Assembly (NCBI RefSeq): GCF_030450125.1
Contig: NZ_CP123923.1
Location: 1,364,001-1,428,000, forward strand
From: Streptomyces sp. WP-1
GTDB taxonomy: Bacteria > Actinomycetota > Actinomycetes > Streptomycetales > Streptomycetaceae
Length of the DNA stretch: 64,000 bases
Reading direction: 5' to 3'
Position numbers and translations under genes: made by a program. Below the pieces are notes generated by a model. It did not search any database, was not told the DNA's origin, and was given only the letters and a program-made list of their open reading frames with translations. Positions 1 to 8,275 of this stretch are shown here, piece after piece; position 1 is the first letter of the stretch, and each line of letters begins with the position of its first letter.

Positions 1-263
1 ACGAGCGCGCCCTGTGGCGGGGGCTGGCCCAGCTGGCGGTGGGGCTCACCCACGCCGCCCGGGGCAACGCGGTCGGCGGCGCCCGGCTGCTGCGGCGCGG
101 CGCGGACGCGGTCGAGAAGTGGGAGCGCGGCAGCGGCGAGGACCGGCCGTACGGGATGGATCTCGCCGGGCTCGTCCGCTGGGCGCGGGAGCTGGCCGGG
201 AGGGTGGAGGCCGGGGGCGATCCGGTGGACGCCGGGGTGGAGGCGCCCAGGCTGGGGCCCTGA
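1..263 (+). CDS. DUF309-family protein, C-terminal part (5' end outside window)
   Basis: The frame is open from the left edge and stops at 261-263. The visible 86 residues read as a helical segment beginning ERALWRGLAQLAVGLTHAAR, followed by GGARLLRRGADAVEKW. This is the pattern of the DUF309 family: small all-helical proteins of unknown function that carry a conserved W(R/Q)GL.Q.A.G..H...GN stretch. The start codon lies outside the window, so only the C-terminal half can be judged. It is followed after 37 bases by the precorrin methyltransferase gene on the same strand and may be co-transcribed with it, although nothing ties it to cobalamin synthesis. The family call is reasonably firm; the role is unknown. 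Confidence 0.7.
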   Translation, partial: ERALWRGLAQLAVGLTHAARGNAVGGARLLRRGADAVEKWERGSGEDRPYGMDLAGLVRWARELAGRVEAGGDPVDAGVEAPRLGP

Positions 264-300
264 GGGGCGCGTTGTCAGTGGCGTACGGCAGACTCGGGGC

Positions 301-1074
301 GTGCGAGAGATTCATGTCATCGGTATCGGCGCGGGCGACCCCGAGCAGCTGACCCTCCAGGCGGTGAGGGCGCTGCGCGGCACGGACGTGTTCTTCCTGC
401 TCGACAAGGGCGAGGAGAAGAGCGATCTCACCCGGCTCCGCCTGGACATATTGGACGCGCACCTGCCCGAGGGGTCGTACCGGGTGGTCGAGGCCCGGGA
501 CCCGGAGCGGGACCGCAAGGCGGGCGGGTCGGCGTACTCGCCGGCCGTCGGGGACTGGCGCAGCGCCCGCGCCGGTATCTACGAGCGGCTGATCGTCGAG
601 GAGTTGGGCGACGACGAGACCGGCGCGTTCCTGGTGTGGGGCGATCCGGCGCTGTACGACAGCACGATCGGCATCCTGGACGAGGTGCTGGCGCGGGGCG
701 CGGTCTCCTTCGAGTACGCCGTGGTGCCCGGTGTCAGCAGCGTCTCCGCGCTGGTCGCCCGTCACCGCACCGGTCTGAACCGGGTCGCCCGGCCCGTGCA
801 GATCACCACCGGGCGGCGGCTCGCCGAGGGCTTCCCCCAGGGAGTGGACGACGTGGTCGTGATGCTCGACGCCCACCAGGCCTTCCGGCACTACGCGGAC
901 GAGGACATCGACATCTACTGGGGCGCCTACATAGGCACCCCGGACGAGATCCTCGTCTCCGGGCCCCTCGCCGAGGCGGGCCCCGAGATCGAGCGGGTGC
1001 GGGCGGAGGCCCGGGAGCGCAAGGGGTGGATCATGGACACGTATCTGCTGCGGCGGAACCCCGGGGAGCGGTAG
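301..1074 (+). CDS. cobF: precorrin-6A synthase (deacetylating)
   Basis: This 257-residue protein matches the CobF methyltransferase of aerobic cobalamin synthesis. CobF transfers a methyl group from S-adenosylmethionine to C1 of precorrin-5 with loss of the C20 acetyl group. The sequence opens with the tetrapyrrole-methylase glycine motif (HVIGIGAGDPEQLTLQAVRAL, residues 4-24), has FLVWGDPALYDS near residue 115 and a PGVSSVSALVAR loop near 144. The length is normal for the family. The start is GTG at 301; a later ATG at 314 is in another frame. It converges with cobK, whose stop lies 30 bases downstream, so two consecutive-pathway genes face each other rather than forming an operon. Confidence 0.93.
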   Translation: MREIHVIGIGAGDPEQLTLQAVRALRGTDVFFLLDKGEEKSDLTRLRLDILDAHLPEGSYRVVEARDPERDRKAGGSAYSPAVGDWRSARAGIYERLIVEELGDDETGAFLVWGDPALYDSTIGILDEVLARGAVSFEYAVVPGVSSVSALVARHRTGLNRVARPVQITTGRRLAEGFPQGVDDVVVMLDAHQAFRHYADEDIDIYWGAYIGTPDEILVSGPLAEAGPEIERVRAEARERKGWIMDTYLLRRNPGER

Positions 1075-1104
1075 CCCGGTTCGGGGGCCCGCCGGCTCCT
1101 CGCT

Positions 1105-1914
1105 CTACGCGGTTCCCTCGGCCTGCGCGGCCCCCTCGGTTGCCTCCGATCCGAGACCGAGCCGCCCCAGCACCCCCGCCACATCGGGGACGGCCGTCAC
1201 CCCGTCCGGCAGCGGCGGCCGTCGTACGACCACCACCGGCAGCCCGAGTTCCCTGGCGGCCGTGAGTTTCGCCGCCGTGGCCTCGCCGCCGCTGTCCTTG
1301 GTGACCAGGACGTCGACGCGGTGCGCCCGCAGCAGTTCCCGCTCGTCGGCGACGGTGAACGGGCCGCGCGCCAGGAGGATTTCGGTGTGCGGGGGCAGCG
1401 GGGGGTCGGGGCGTTCCACCGAGCGGACCAGGAAGTGCTGCTCGGCCAGGTGCGCGAAGGCGGCCAGGCCGAGGCGCCCGGTGGTGAGGAACACCCGGTC
1501 GCCAAGTCCGGGCAGCGCCTCCGCGGCCGCGGCCAGGGACGGGACGTCGTACCAGCGATCGCCCGGGACGGGCCCCCAGCCGGGGCGGCGCAGTACGACC
1601 ATCGGGACTCCGGTGGCCGCCGTCGCGCGGGCCGCGTTCGCGGTGATCGACGCGGCGAACGGATGGGTGGCGTCGACCAGCGCGTCCACCCGGTGCGCCC
1701 GCAGCCACTCCGCCAGGCCCTCGGCCCCGCCGAAGCCCCCGGTCCGTATCTCCCCCGCCGGTGCTTCCGGCCGGGCGGTGCGTCCGGCCAGGGAGGTGGT
1801 CACCCGGAGCCCGGCGGGGTGCGCGGCCAGAGCGGCGGCGAGGCTGCGGGCCTCGGTGGTGCCGCCGAGGACGAGGACGTGTCGTCGCGGGGGCTGCGGG
1901 GGCGGTGCGGGCAT
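1105..1914 (-). CDS. cobK: precorrin-6A / cobalt-precorrin-6A reductase
   Basis: The 269-residue product is a CobK-type reductase, which uses NADPH to reduce precorrin-6A to precorrin-6B, a step close after the CobF reaction. A Rossmann-like start (HVLVLGGTTEARSLAAALAA, residues 12-31) carries the family's GGT.E.R motif. DATHPFA around residue 100 and VTKDSGG.ATAAKL around residue 207 are also typical CobK signatures. The ATG start follows a weak purine-rich stretch. The gene is convergent with cobF. The region upstream to about 2100 has no convincing gene and probably holds its promoter. The call is firm from motif order and neighbourhood. Confidence 0.92.
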   Translation of the reverse strand: MPAPPPQPPRRHVLVLGGTTEARSLAAALAAHPAGLRVTTSLAGRTARPEAPAGEIRTGGFGGAEGLAEWLRAHRVDALVDATHPFAASITANAARATAATGVPMVVLRRPGWGPVPGDRWYDVPSLAAAAEALPGLGDRVFLTTGRLGLAAFAHLAEQHFLVRSVERPDPPLPPHTEILLARGPFTVADERELLRAHRVDVLVTKDSGGEATAAKLTAARELGLPVVVVRRPPLPDGVTAVPDVAGVLGRLGLGSEATEGAAQAEGTA

Positions 1915-2135
1915 GAGGGTGAGCGTATCGGCAGGTCAGGGGGTGGAGAAACGCGTGCCGTGCCGTGGGCTCTCAGGGGAGTCAACGGCCGGGCGGCCGG
2001 GGATGGTTCCCGTGCCGGATGTGACTTTTCGCCCCGCCGGTCGCCCTGTCGCGGCAAGCGGCGGACGCCTCATACTCCTGGACCTGATCAGCACACCGGC
2101 CGAGGAACAGGGCGAACACAGCGGCGGCGGCAGGT

Positions 2136-2475
2136 ACGCGGAAGCTCGGAGACCTGGAGGTGAGCCGTGTCGGCCACGGCGCGCTGCGGCTGACGGGCAA
2201 CGGGATGATGGGGAACTCCGACGGCGCGCAGAGCGACCGCGCCGCCGTCGCTCTGCTGCGCCGCGCGTTCGAGCTGGGGGTCGACCACATCGACACGGCC
2301 GCCTTCTACTTCTCGCCGCTACGGTCCGCGAACGAGCTGACCAACCGTGCCCTCGCGGGCTGGTCCGGCGAGGTGGCCGTGGTGACCAAGGTCGGGCCGG
2401 GGCGGGACTCCGGTGGTGAGTGGCTGCCCATGGCGCGTCCCGAGCAGTTGCGCGGCCAGGTCGAGGACGTCAGCC
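2136..2475 (+). pseudogene. aldo/keto reductase, N-terminal remnant
   Basis: In one frame the sequence reads RKLGDLEVSRVGHGALRLTG, then GVDHIDTAAFY and VVTKVGPGRDS, which is the first third of an aldo/keto reductase. It includes the catalytic Asp and Tyr of DTAAFY and the Lys of TK. Similarity stops around QLRGQVEDVS at about 2475, exactly where the convergent acyl-CoA ligase gene ends. The catalytic His, the rest of the barrel and the NADPH site are absent: about 110 residues remain against roughly 280-320 in the family. At the point where homologues start (MRKLG...) the codon is ACG rather than ATG; the next possible start is GTG at 2160. Truncation plus loss of the start codon makes a functional product unlikely. 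Confidence 0.75.
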
Positions 2476-3978
2476 CGTGTACCGCGTCCGCAGCTCCCGC
2501 TTGAGCACCTTCATGCTCGGGCCGAGCGGCAGTTCCTCGGCGAACTCCACGCGCCGCGGGTACTTGTGACGGCCGAGGTGCTCCTTGGACCACTCGATGA
2601 CGGCGGTGGCGTCGAGGCCGCCGCCGGGTGCCGGGACGACGATCGCGCAGACCTCCTCGCCGTGCAGCTCGTCGGGCAGGCCGATGACGGCGACCTGGGC
2701 GATGCCGGGGTGCCGTACCAGGACCTCCTCGACCTCGCGCGGGTAGACGTTGTAGCCGCCGCGGATGATGACGTCCTTCTTGCGGTCGACGATCGTGAGG
2801 AAGCCCTGCTCGTCCTTGGTGCCGAGGTCGCCGGTGCGGAACCAGCCGTCGACCAGGGCCTCGGCGGTGGCCTCCGGGCGGCCGAGGTAACCGGAGAAGA
2901 CGTTGTGGCCGCGGATGACGACCTCGCCCAGTTCGCCGGGCGGCAGCAGTTCGATCCGGCCCTCCACCTCGGCGCGCGCGATCTCCGCGTCGACGCCCCA
3001 CAGCGGGTGCCCGATGGTGCCGGCCCGGGTGCCGAAGTCCGGCTGGTTGACGGTGGCCGTCGGCGAGGTCTCCGACAGCCCATACCCCTCGTAGATCCGC
3101 GCGCCGAACGCGGCCTCGAAGCGTTCGAGTACGGCGACGGGCAGCGAGGCGCCGCCGGAGATGCACACCCGCAGCTCGGGCAGGACGTCCGCGTCCGCCG
3201 CGGCCGCCGCGAGCGCGACGAACATGGTGGGCACGCCGTGGAAGGTGTTGATGTTCTCCTTCACCATCAGCTCGATCGCGCGGGCCGCGTCGAACCGGGG
3301 CAGCAGCACCAGCGTGGCGCCCGCCCGCCAGGTGGAGTTGAGCGAGACGGTCTGCCCGAACGCGTGGAAGAGGGGCAGCGCGCCGAGGGCGATGTCGTCG
3401 GGGCGCACGTCGTTGGCGTCGAAGGCGCAGACGGTCGCGTTCATCACCAGGTTGAAGTGGCTGAGCACGGCGCCCTTGGGGACGCCGGTGGTGCCGCTGG
3501 TGTAGAGGATCACGGCCGGGTCGTCGGCGGCCCGGGTGGCGTACGTCGTCAGCGGCTCGGCCTCGGCGGCGAGGGCGTCGAACTCCGCGCCCAGGGTGAT
3601 TACGCGGACGCCGAGGGCGTCGGCCGCGGTCCGCCCGGCGACGGCCTGTGCCGGGTGGACGAGGAGCAGCGTGGCGCCGCTGTCCTTGAGGACGTGCTCG
3701 ATCTCGCCCGGGGACAGCAGCAGATGGACGGGGACGACGACACCGCCGGCCGCGGCGACGGCGTAGTAGGCGAGCGGGAACTCCGTGGTGTTCGGGGCCA
3801 TGAGGGCGACCCGGTCGCCCGGCCGGACGCCGAGGGCGGTGAGCGCGCCGGCCTGGGCCAGCGCCGCCTGCCACGCGGCGCCGAAGCTCAGCCGCCGCTC
3901 CCCTTCCACGAGTGCGGTGCGTGCGGGGCGGCGCCTGGCGTTCTCGGCCAGGATGGCGGCGACGGACAGGGTTGCCAT
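2470..3978 (-). CDS. AMP-forming acyl-CoA synthetase (FadD-like)
   Basis: The 502-residue protein belongs to the ANL superfamily, which activates a carboxylic acid with ATP and forms the CoA thioester. The phosphate-binding loop YTSGTTGVPKGAVLSH starts at residue 159. EGYGLSETSPTATVNQ, the adenine-binding region, is near 300. GWFRTGDLG and the hinge DRKKDVIIRGGYNVYP are in the C-terminal part. The substrate is not determined; the neighbouring thiolase and the general sequence suggest a medium- or long-chain fatty acid. The ATG at 3978 lies 112 bases after the thiolase stop, and a hairpin stands in between, so the two are probably separate units or partly coupled. The 3' end touches the truncated reductase. 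Confidence 0.9.
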   Translation of the reverse strand: MATLSVAAILAENARRRPARTALVEGERRLSFGAAWQAALAQAGALTALGVRPGDRVALMAPNTTEFPLAYYAVAAAGGVVVPVHLLLSPGEIEHVLKDSGATLLLVHPAQAVAGRTAADALGVRVITLGAEFDALAAEAEPLTTYATRAADDPAVILYTSGTTGVPKGAVLSHFNLVMNATVCAFDANDVRPDDIALGALPLFHAFGQTVSLNSTWRAGATLVLLPRFDAARAIELMVKENINTFHGVPTMFVALAAAAADADVLPELRVCISGGASLPVAVLERFEAAFGARIYEGYGLSETSPTATVNQPDFGTRAGTIGHPLWGVDAEIARAEVEGRIELLPPGELGEVVIRGHNVFSGYLGRPEATAEALVDGWFRTGDLGTKDEQGFLTIVDRKKDVIIRGGYNVYPREVEEVLVRHPGIAQVAVIGLPDELHGEEVCAIVVPAPGGGLDATAVIEWSKEHLGRHKYPRRVEFAEELPLGPSMKVLKRELRTRYTG

Positions 3979-4042
3979 GGAGTACGGCTCCGTTTCCTTG
4001 CTGCGGCTCGGCGCGCCGAACCGGTCGTACGGTCGTCCCTCG

Positions 4043-4078
4043 GCGGGGATCCCCCGTCCTCACGAGAGGGATCCCCGC
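4043..4078 (-). terminator. hairpin between thiolase and acyl-CoA ligase genes
   Basis: An 11-base perfect inverted repeat, GCGGGGATCCC at 4043-4053 and its complement at 4068-4078, encloses a 14-base loop. It lies just past the thiolase stop on the minus strand and before the ligase start, so it fits a factor-independent terminator or attenuator. There is no U-run, as is common in Streptomyces. Confidence 0.6.
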
Positions 4079-4090
4079 GTCGGATGGTAG

Positions 4091-5278
4091 CTAGTGCCTC
4101 TCGACCAGCACCGCGCTGCCCTGGCCCACGCCCACGCACATGGTGGCCAGGCCGCGTTCGGCGCCGGTGCGGCGCATGCGGTGCAGCAGGGTGGTCAGGA
4201 TGCGGGCGCCGGAGGAGCCGAGGGGGTGGCCGAGGGCGAGGGCGCCGCCGGTGGGGTTGATCAGGCCGGGATCGATGCCGAGCTGGTCGACGCAGGCGAG
4301 GACCTGGGCGGCGAACGCCTCGTTGAACTCGGCCTCCTGGAGGTCGGCGACCTCCCAGCCGGCCCGCGCGAGCACCTTGCGGGTGGCGGGCACCGGTCCG
4401 ATGCCCATGACATCGGGGTGGACGCCCGCGGAGGCACCGGCGACGTAGCGGCCGAGGGACTCCAGGCCCAGTTCGCCGAGGGCCTCCTCGCTGACCAGGA
4501 GCAGGCCGGCGGCGCCGTCGTTCATCGGCGAGGTGTTGCCCGCGGTGACCGTGCCGCCCGCGCGGTAGACCGGCTTGAGGCGGGCCAGCTTCTCCAGCGA
4601 GGTGTCCTCGCGGATGCACTCGTCCTGCTCGACCACGATGCCGTCGGGGCGTTCGACGGGCAGGATCTCGTCCGCGAACAGGCCGTTCTTGCGGGCGGCG
4701 GCGGCGAGTTGGTGGCTGCGCAGCGCGAACTCGTCCTGCCGTTCACGGGAGATGCCGTGCCGGGTGGCGACCTCCTCGGCGGTCTCCCCCATGGCGAGCA
4801 CGCCGTGCAGGTCCTTCATGGCGGGGTTGGTCAGACGCCAGCCGAGCCGGGTGTCGAAGGTCTCCATGCGGTGCGGCAGGGCCTCGTCGGGGCGGGGCAG
4901 CACGAAGGGGGCGCGGCTCATGGACTCGGAGCCGCCGGCGATCACGATGTCGGCCTCGCCCGCGGCGATGGCGCGGGCGGCGGTGGTGACGGCTTCGAGG
5001 CCGGAGGCGCACAGCCGGTTGACGGTGGCGCCGGGCACGGACTCGGGCAGGCCCGCGAGCAGGGCGGCCATCCGGGCGACGTTGCGGTTGTCCTCGCCCG
5101 CCTGGTTGGCGGCGCCCCAGTAGACGTCGTCGATCCGGGCGGGGTCGAGCGTGGGTACCTCGGCGACCAGTTGGCGGATCACGGCCGCCGCGAGATCGTC
5201 GGGCCGGACGGACGAGAGGGCGCCACGCAGCTTGCCGATGGGGGTACGGCGGGCTGCCGCGAAGTGGACGGGACGCAC
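4091..5278 (-). CDS. acetyl-CoA C-acyltransferase (thiolase)
   Basis: A 395-residue thiolase. It either cleaves 3-ketoacyl-CoA with CoA in beta-oxidation or runs the condensation in reverse. The nucleophilic Cys90 lies in NRLCASGLEAV. The His of GGALALGHPLGSSGARI is near residue 347 and the second catalytic Cys is in MCVGVGQGSA near the C-terminus. The sequence fits the PcaF/FadA-type degradative thiolases, so fatty acid breakdown with the downstream acyl-CoA ligase is the best inference; a beta-ketoadipyl role cannot be excluded. A palindrome in its promoter region (5332-5348) suggests control by a TetR-type repressor. Confidence 0.92.
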   Translation of the reverse strand: MRPVHFAAARRTPIGKLRGALSSVRPDDLAAAVIRQLVAEVPTLDPARIDDVYWGAANQAGEDNRNVARMAALLAGLPESVPGATVNRLCASGLEAVTTAARAIAAGEADIVIAGGSESMSRAPFVLPRPDEALPHRMETFDTRLGWRLTNPAMKDLHGVLAMGETAEEVATRHGISRERQDEFALRSHQLAAAARKNGLFADEILPVERPDGIVVEQDECIREDTSLEKLARLKPVYRAGGTVTAGNTSPMNDGAAGLLLVSEEALGELGLESLGRYVAGASAGVHPDVMGIGPVPATRKVLARAGWEVADLQEAEFNEAFAAQVLACVDQLGIDPGLINPTGGALALGHPLGSSGARILTTLLHRMRRTGAERGLATMCVGVGQGSAVLVERH

Positions 5279-5331
5279 GGCTTCGACTCCTGACCTACGA
5301 CGGTGTGGATCAGCGGACCGGAACAGCTCTT

Positions 5332-5348
5332 AATTAGCACTGCTAGTT
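5332..5348. promoter_or_regulatory. palindromic operator in the thiolase / hydrolase intergenic region
   Basis: AATTAGCACTGCTAGTT contains a perfect TAGCA-C-TGCTA core and matching outer AA/TT. It sits in a locally AT-richer patch 54 bases upstream of the thiolase start and 72 bases upstream of the divergent hydrolase. Symmetric sites of this size are typical of TetR-family repressors of fatty-acid genes. The regulator is not encoded next to it. A TATAGA-like -10 element for the plus strand follows at about 5353. Confidence 0.5.
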
Positions 5349-5419
5349 TTGGACTATAGACCCAGGAACGGCCCCCTGGGAAGATCCTCCCGAACCGTAC
5401 CCAGGCAGTTGGAGGAGAG

Positions 5420-6229
5420 ATGCCCCACGTTCGCGCGCACGTCGTCGACGGCACCCGCGGCGACCTCGCCGTCCGCGCGTGGGAGCACCCCGCGCCCCGC
5501 TTCCTCGCGCTGCTGGCGCACGGGTACGGCGAGCACGCGGGCCGGTACGACGGGCTCGCCGCCGTCCTCACCGGGCACGGGGCCGCCGTGTACGCGCCCG
5601 ACCACATGGGGCACGGCCGTTCGGCCGGTGAGCGGGTGCTGATCGAGGACTTCGAGGACGTGGTCGCCGATGTGGGCCGCGCGGCCCATCTCGCCCGCAC
5701 CGCGCACCCGGGGCTGCCGCTGGTCCTGGTGGGCCACTCCATGGGCGGCCTGATCGCGGCCCGCTACGCGCAGCTGCACCGCCCGGAGCTGTCCGCGCTG
5801 ATCCTGTCCGGGCCGGTGATCGGCGCCTGGGAGCTGCCGGGGCGGCTGCTGGCGCTGCCGGAGATCCCGGACACGCCGATCAGTCCGGGCGCGCTCTCCC
5901 GCGATCCGGCGGTGGGCGCCGCGTACGCCGCCGATCCGCTGGTCTGGCACGGGCCGATGAAGCGGCCCACCCTCCAGGCGTTCGCGCGCACCCTGGACGT
6001 GGTGGCGGAGGGCGGCGACGCGGCCGGGCTGCCGGTGCTGTGGCTGCACGGGGACGACGACCGGCTGGTGCCGCCGGCCGGCAGCCGGCCCGGCGTCGAA
6101 CGGCTCGCCGGCGGCGATCTCACCGAGCGGATCTTCCCCGGGGCGCGGCACGAGGTGTTCCACGAGACGGTGCGGGACGAGGCGTTCGCGGAGGTGACGC
6201 GGTTCCTCGACCGGGTGCTCGCCCGCTGA
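5420..6229 (+). CDS. alpha/beta hydrolase, monoacylglycerol-lipase-like
   Basis: The 269-residue protein is a serine hydrolase of the lysophospholipase/monoacylglycerol lipase group. LLAHGYGEHAGRYD forms the oxyanion-hole region near residue 33, and the nucleophile elbow GHSMGG places Ser107. GDDDRLVPP near 213 supplies the acid and GARHEVFHE near 241 the catalytic His. There is no signal peptide, so it should act in the cytoplasm on an acylglycerol or related ester. ATG at 5420 is preceded by GGAGGAGAG. It is divergent from the thiolase and may share the palindromic control site, which would fit a lipid-degradation locus. Confidence 0.88.
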   Translation: MPHVRAHVVDGTRGDLAVRAWEHPAPRFLALLAHGYGEHAGRYDGLAAVLTGHGAAVYAPDHMGHGRSAGERVLIEDFEDVVADVGRAAHLARTAHPGLPLVLVGHSMGGLIAARYAQLHRPELSALILSGPVIGAWELPGRLLALPEIPDTPISPGALSRDPAVGAAYAADPLVWHGPMKRPTLQAFARTLDVVAEGGDAAGLPVLWLHGDDDRLVPPAGSRPGVERLAGGDLTERIFPGARHEVFHETVRDEAFAEVTRFLDRVLAR

Positions 6230-6318
6230 GGCCGGGCACCCACCGGGACCGGCGCCGACCCCGCTGAGCAGGGCTGTTTGCGTCCCCGAACGTGGGGCAC
6301 CCGCCTTTTCGGACGAGA

Positions 6319-6346
6319 TCGTACGTCGCTTGTGCAAGGCGTACGA
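6319..6346. promoter_or_regulatory. imperfect inverted repeat upstream of dps
   Basis: TCGTACGTCGCTTG and CAAGGCGTACGA form a near-palindrome just ahead of the Dps gene. It could be a repressor site or part of the 5' leader. The arms differ by two inserted bases, so this is only a candidate. Confidence 0.3.
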
Positions 6347-6372
6347 CACTGATGAAAGGGGACGTAGGCACC

Positions 6373-6849
6373 ATGACCGTGGTGAAGAGCACGCTGTCCG
6401 AGAAGGCCCTCGGCGTCACCGCGCCCGCGCTCCAGGACACCCTGATCGATCTGCTGGGTCTGTCGCTGATCGGGAAGCAGGCGCACTGGAACATCGTCGG
6501 CCCCCGGTTCCGCTCGATCCACCTCCAGCTGGACGAGGTGGTGGCGACGGCCCGTGCCCACTCCGACACGGTCGCCGAGCGTGCCGCCGCGCTGGGGGTG
6601 TCGCCGGACGGCCGGCCCGAGACGATCGCGGCGACCTTCGCGCTGCCCGGGACCAAGGACGGCTGGCTGCGGGACACCGAGGTGGTCGAGCTGATGGTCT
6701 CGACCCTGGAGGCGGCCATCGGGCGGCTGCGCGAGCGCATCGCGGCCACCGAGGAGGCCGATCCGGTGACGCAGGACCTGCTGATCTCCATCACCGCCGA
6801 CCTGGAGAAGGAGCGGTGGATGTTCGCGGCGGAGAACCAGGCACTCTGA
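6373..6849 (+). CDS. dps: Dps-family ferritin-like DNA-protection protein
   Basis: The 158-residue product is a Dps protein. These form 12-subunit shells that oxidise and store iron with peroxide, protecting DNA. The inter-subunit ferroxidase ligands are visible: His38 in GKQAHWNIVGPRF, and His50 and Asp54 in IHLQLDEVV. The C-terminal helix carries DLEKERWMFAAE. An ATG at 6352 in the same frame would add seven residues (MKGDVGT). The start at 6373 is preferred because MTVVKSTL matches the usual family start. The DUF3140 gene follows after 53 bases on the same strand, suggesting a stress-related unit. Confidence 0.92.
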   Translation: MTVVKSTLSEKALGVTAPALQDTLIDLLGLSLIGKQAHWNIVGPRFRSIHLQLDEVVATARAHSDTVAERAAALGVSPDGRPETIAATFALPGTKDGWLRDTEVVELMVSTLEAAIGRLRERIAATEEADPVTQDLLISITADLEKERWMFAAENQAL

Positions 6850-6902
6850 CACCTCGCGCGGAAGCAGATCCGACACCCGTCCCAGAGCGAGAGGGGAGCC
6901 CC

Positions 6903-7247
6903 GTGGCCGATGCCCTGGAGACCGAGGCGCTGTGGGAGGACTTCCACCGCGTGGTGAACATGACCTCGGCGGAGCTGGCGGCCTGGCTCAGGGTCCGCGA
7001 CGCCGGTGAGCGGACGGAGCCGCTGCCCGACGAGGCGGGCAGCGCGACCGGCCGGCATGTCCTCGCGATCCTCCAGAAGCGCCGCACCGATCTCACCGAC
7101 GACGACGTCCGCGTGATGTACAAGGTCGTGGACACCGTCGGTGACCTGGTGGACATGGAGGACGAGCCGCGACCGGAGCGGACGCCGGAGGACACCCGGC
7201 GGCGGCACCGGCTGATGACGCTGGGCCACGACCCGCTCAAGCCGTAG
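6903..7247 (+). CDS. DUF3140 domain protein
   Basis: A 114-residue protein starting at GTG 6903 with GAGAGGGGAGCC as ribosome-binding region. The pattern LWEDFHRVVNMTSAELAAWL and GRHVLAILQKRRTDLTDDDV is that of DUF3140, a small conserved family of unknown function found mainly in actinobacteria and often next to stress genes. The sequence is acidic and helical with no membrane segment. Family members are sometimes described as DNA-binding, but nothing here shows that directly. It sits between dps and an EndoIII-like gene, both connected with DNA protection. Confidence 0.8.
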   Translation: MADALETEALWEDFHRVVNMTSAELAAWLRVRDAGERTEPLPDEAGSATGRHVLAILQKRRTDLTDDDVRVMYKVVDTVGDLVDMEDEPRPERTPEDTRRRHRLMTLGHDPLKP

Positions 7248-7282
7248 CGGCGGCGGGGACACAGCGGCGAGGGAGTGACGCG

Positions 7283-7930
7283 ATGAACCGGGACGAACGC
7301 GTCGTACGGGAGCTGGTGTCCGGGTACGGGCGGACCTACGCCGAGGAGGCGGGAATCCGGCTGGCGGACACCCCGCAGCCGCTGTACCGGCTGCTGGTGC
7401 TGTCACTGCTGCTGAGCGCCCGGATCCGGGCCTCGGTGGCGGTGGCCGCCGCCCGTGCCCTGCACGAGGACCGGCTGGACAGTCCGCGCCGGATGGCCGA
7501 CGCGGACTGGCAGCGGCGGGTCGACGCGCTGGGCCGGGGCGGCTACCGCCGCTACGACGAGCGGACCGCCACCCAGCTCGGCGACGGTGCCGAGCTGTTG
7601 AGCGAGCGCTGGGGCGGCGATCTGCGGCGGCTGCACAAGGAGGCGGACGGCGACACCGGGGAGCTGAAGCGGCTGCTCCAGGAGGAGCCGGGGGTCGGTC
7701 CGGCCGGCGCCGACATCTTCCTGCGCGAGGCGCAGCGCGTCTGGCCGGAAGTGGGCCCCTATCTGGACGGCAAGGCCCTGGACGGCGCGGAGCGGCTCGG
7801 CCTGCCGAAGGACCCGGCGAAGCTGACCGAGCTGGCCGGGGACACCGAACCGGCCGTGCTGGCCGCCGCCTTGGTGCGGGCGGCGCTCGACAAGGACGTG
7901 GCCGAGGACTGCCTCCAGCGCGCCGCGTGA
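7283..7930 (+). CDS. endonuclease III-like HhH protein
   Basis: A 215-residue protein with the layout of an HhH-GPD DNA glycosylase. LSLLLSARIRASVAVAAA near residue 35 stands where EndoIII has LSAQATD, a helix-hairpin-helix EEPGVGPAGADIFLREAQ is near residue 135, and an Asp in GPYLDGKAL lies where the catalytic Asp is expected. The conserved glycosylase/lyase Lys of the hairpin (G.GRKTA) is replaced here by PAG, and the four-Cys iron-sulfur cluster is absent. It may bind DNA without classical AP-lyase chemistry. Third in a dps-DUF3140-EndoIII-like plus-strand run. Confidence 0.7.
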   Translation: MNRDERVVRELVSGYGRTYAEEAGIRLADTPQPLYRLLVLSLLLSARIRASVAVAAARALHEDRLDSPRRMADADWQRRVDALGRGGYRRYDERTATQLGDGAELLSERWGGDLRRLHKEADGDTGELKRLLQEEPGVGPAGADIFLREAQRVWPEVGPYLDGKALDGAERLGLPKDPAKLTELAGDTEPAVLAAALVRAALDKDVAEDCLQRAA

Positions 7931-7978
7931 TCGTGCCGGGCCGCCCTGCGTCCATCGCGAGCGGGACACCCTCAGGAG

Positions 7979-8266
7979 ATGGCCGCAAGGCTCATGGAGG
8001 CGCCGGCGCCCGGCAGTTGTCCGGTGCTGTCGATGACGACGGGCGACTTCGAACCGGAGAACGCGGCGAAGGGCGTCGCCGCCCACGCGGTGGGCGCGGT
8101 GGCCCTGGTCGCTCGTTCCCGGGCCGAAGTGGGCGTCTTCTTCAAGGGACTTGAGCCGCTGGAGCCGGGTGTCGTGCCGGTCGCCGAGTGGCGGCCCGGC
8201 GAGGGCCCGGACGGCGACCGGCCCGTCTCCCTGTACGGCGGGGTGGCCCGCACAGCGGCCGACTGA
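7979..8266 (+). CDS. hypothetical protein
   Basis: A 95-residue reading frame with Streptomyces-like third-position GC, but no family I recognise. The middle reads NAAKGVAAHAVGAVALVARSRA and the end is Pro/Gly-rich. The Shine-Dalgarno-like AGGAG runs directly into the first ATG, so the true start may be ATG 7994. It fills the space between the EndoIII-like gene and the convergent HAD gene. It could be a real small protein or a decayed fragment. Confidence 0.4.
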   Translation: MAARLMEAPAPGSCPVLSMTTGDFEPENAAKGVAAHAVGAVALVARSRAEVGVFFKGLEPLEPGVVPVAEWRPGEGPDGDRPVSLYGGVARTAAD

Positions 8267-8275
8267 GCGGGCCGG

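Noticed and set aside
2413..4260. 615-residue open frame on the plus strand
   Set aside because: It is antisense to the well-supported acyl-CoA ligase, has no known domain and arises from high GC.
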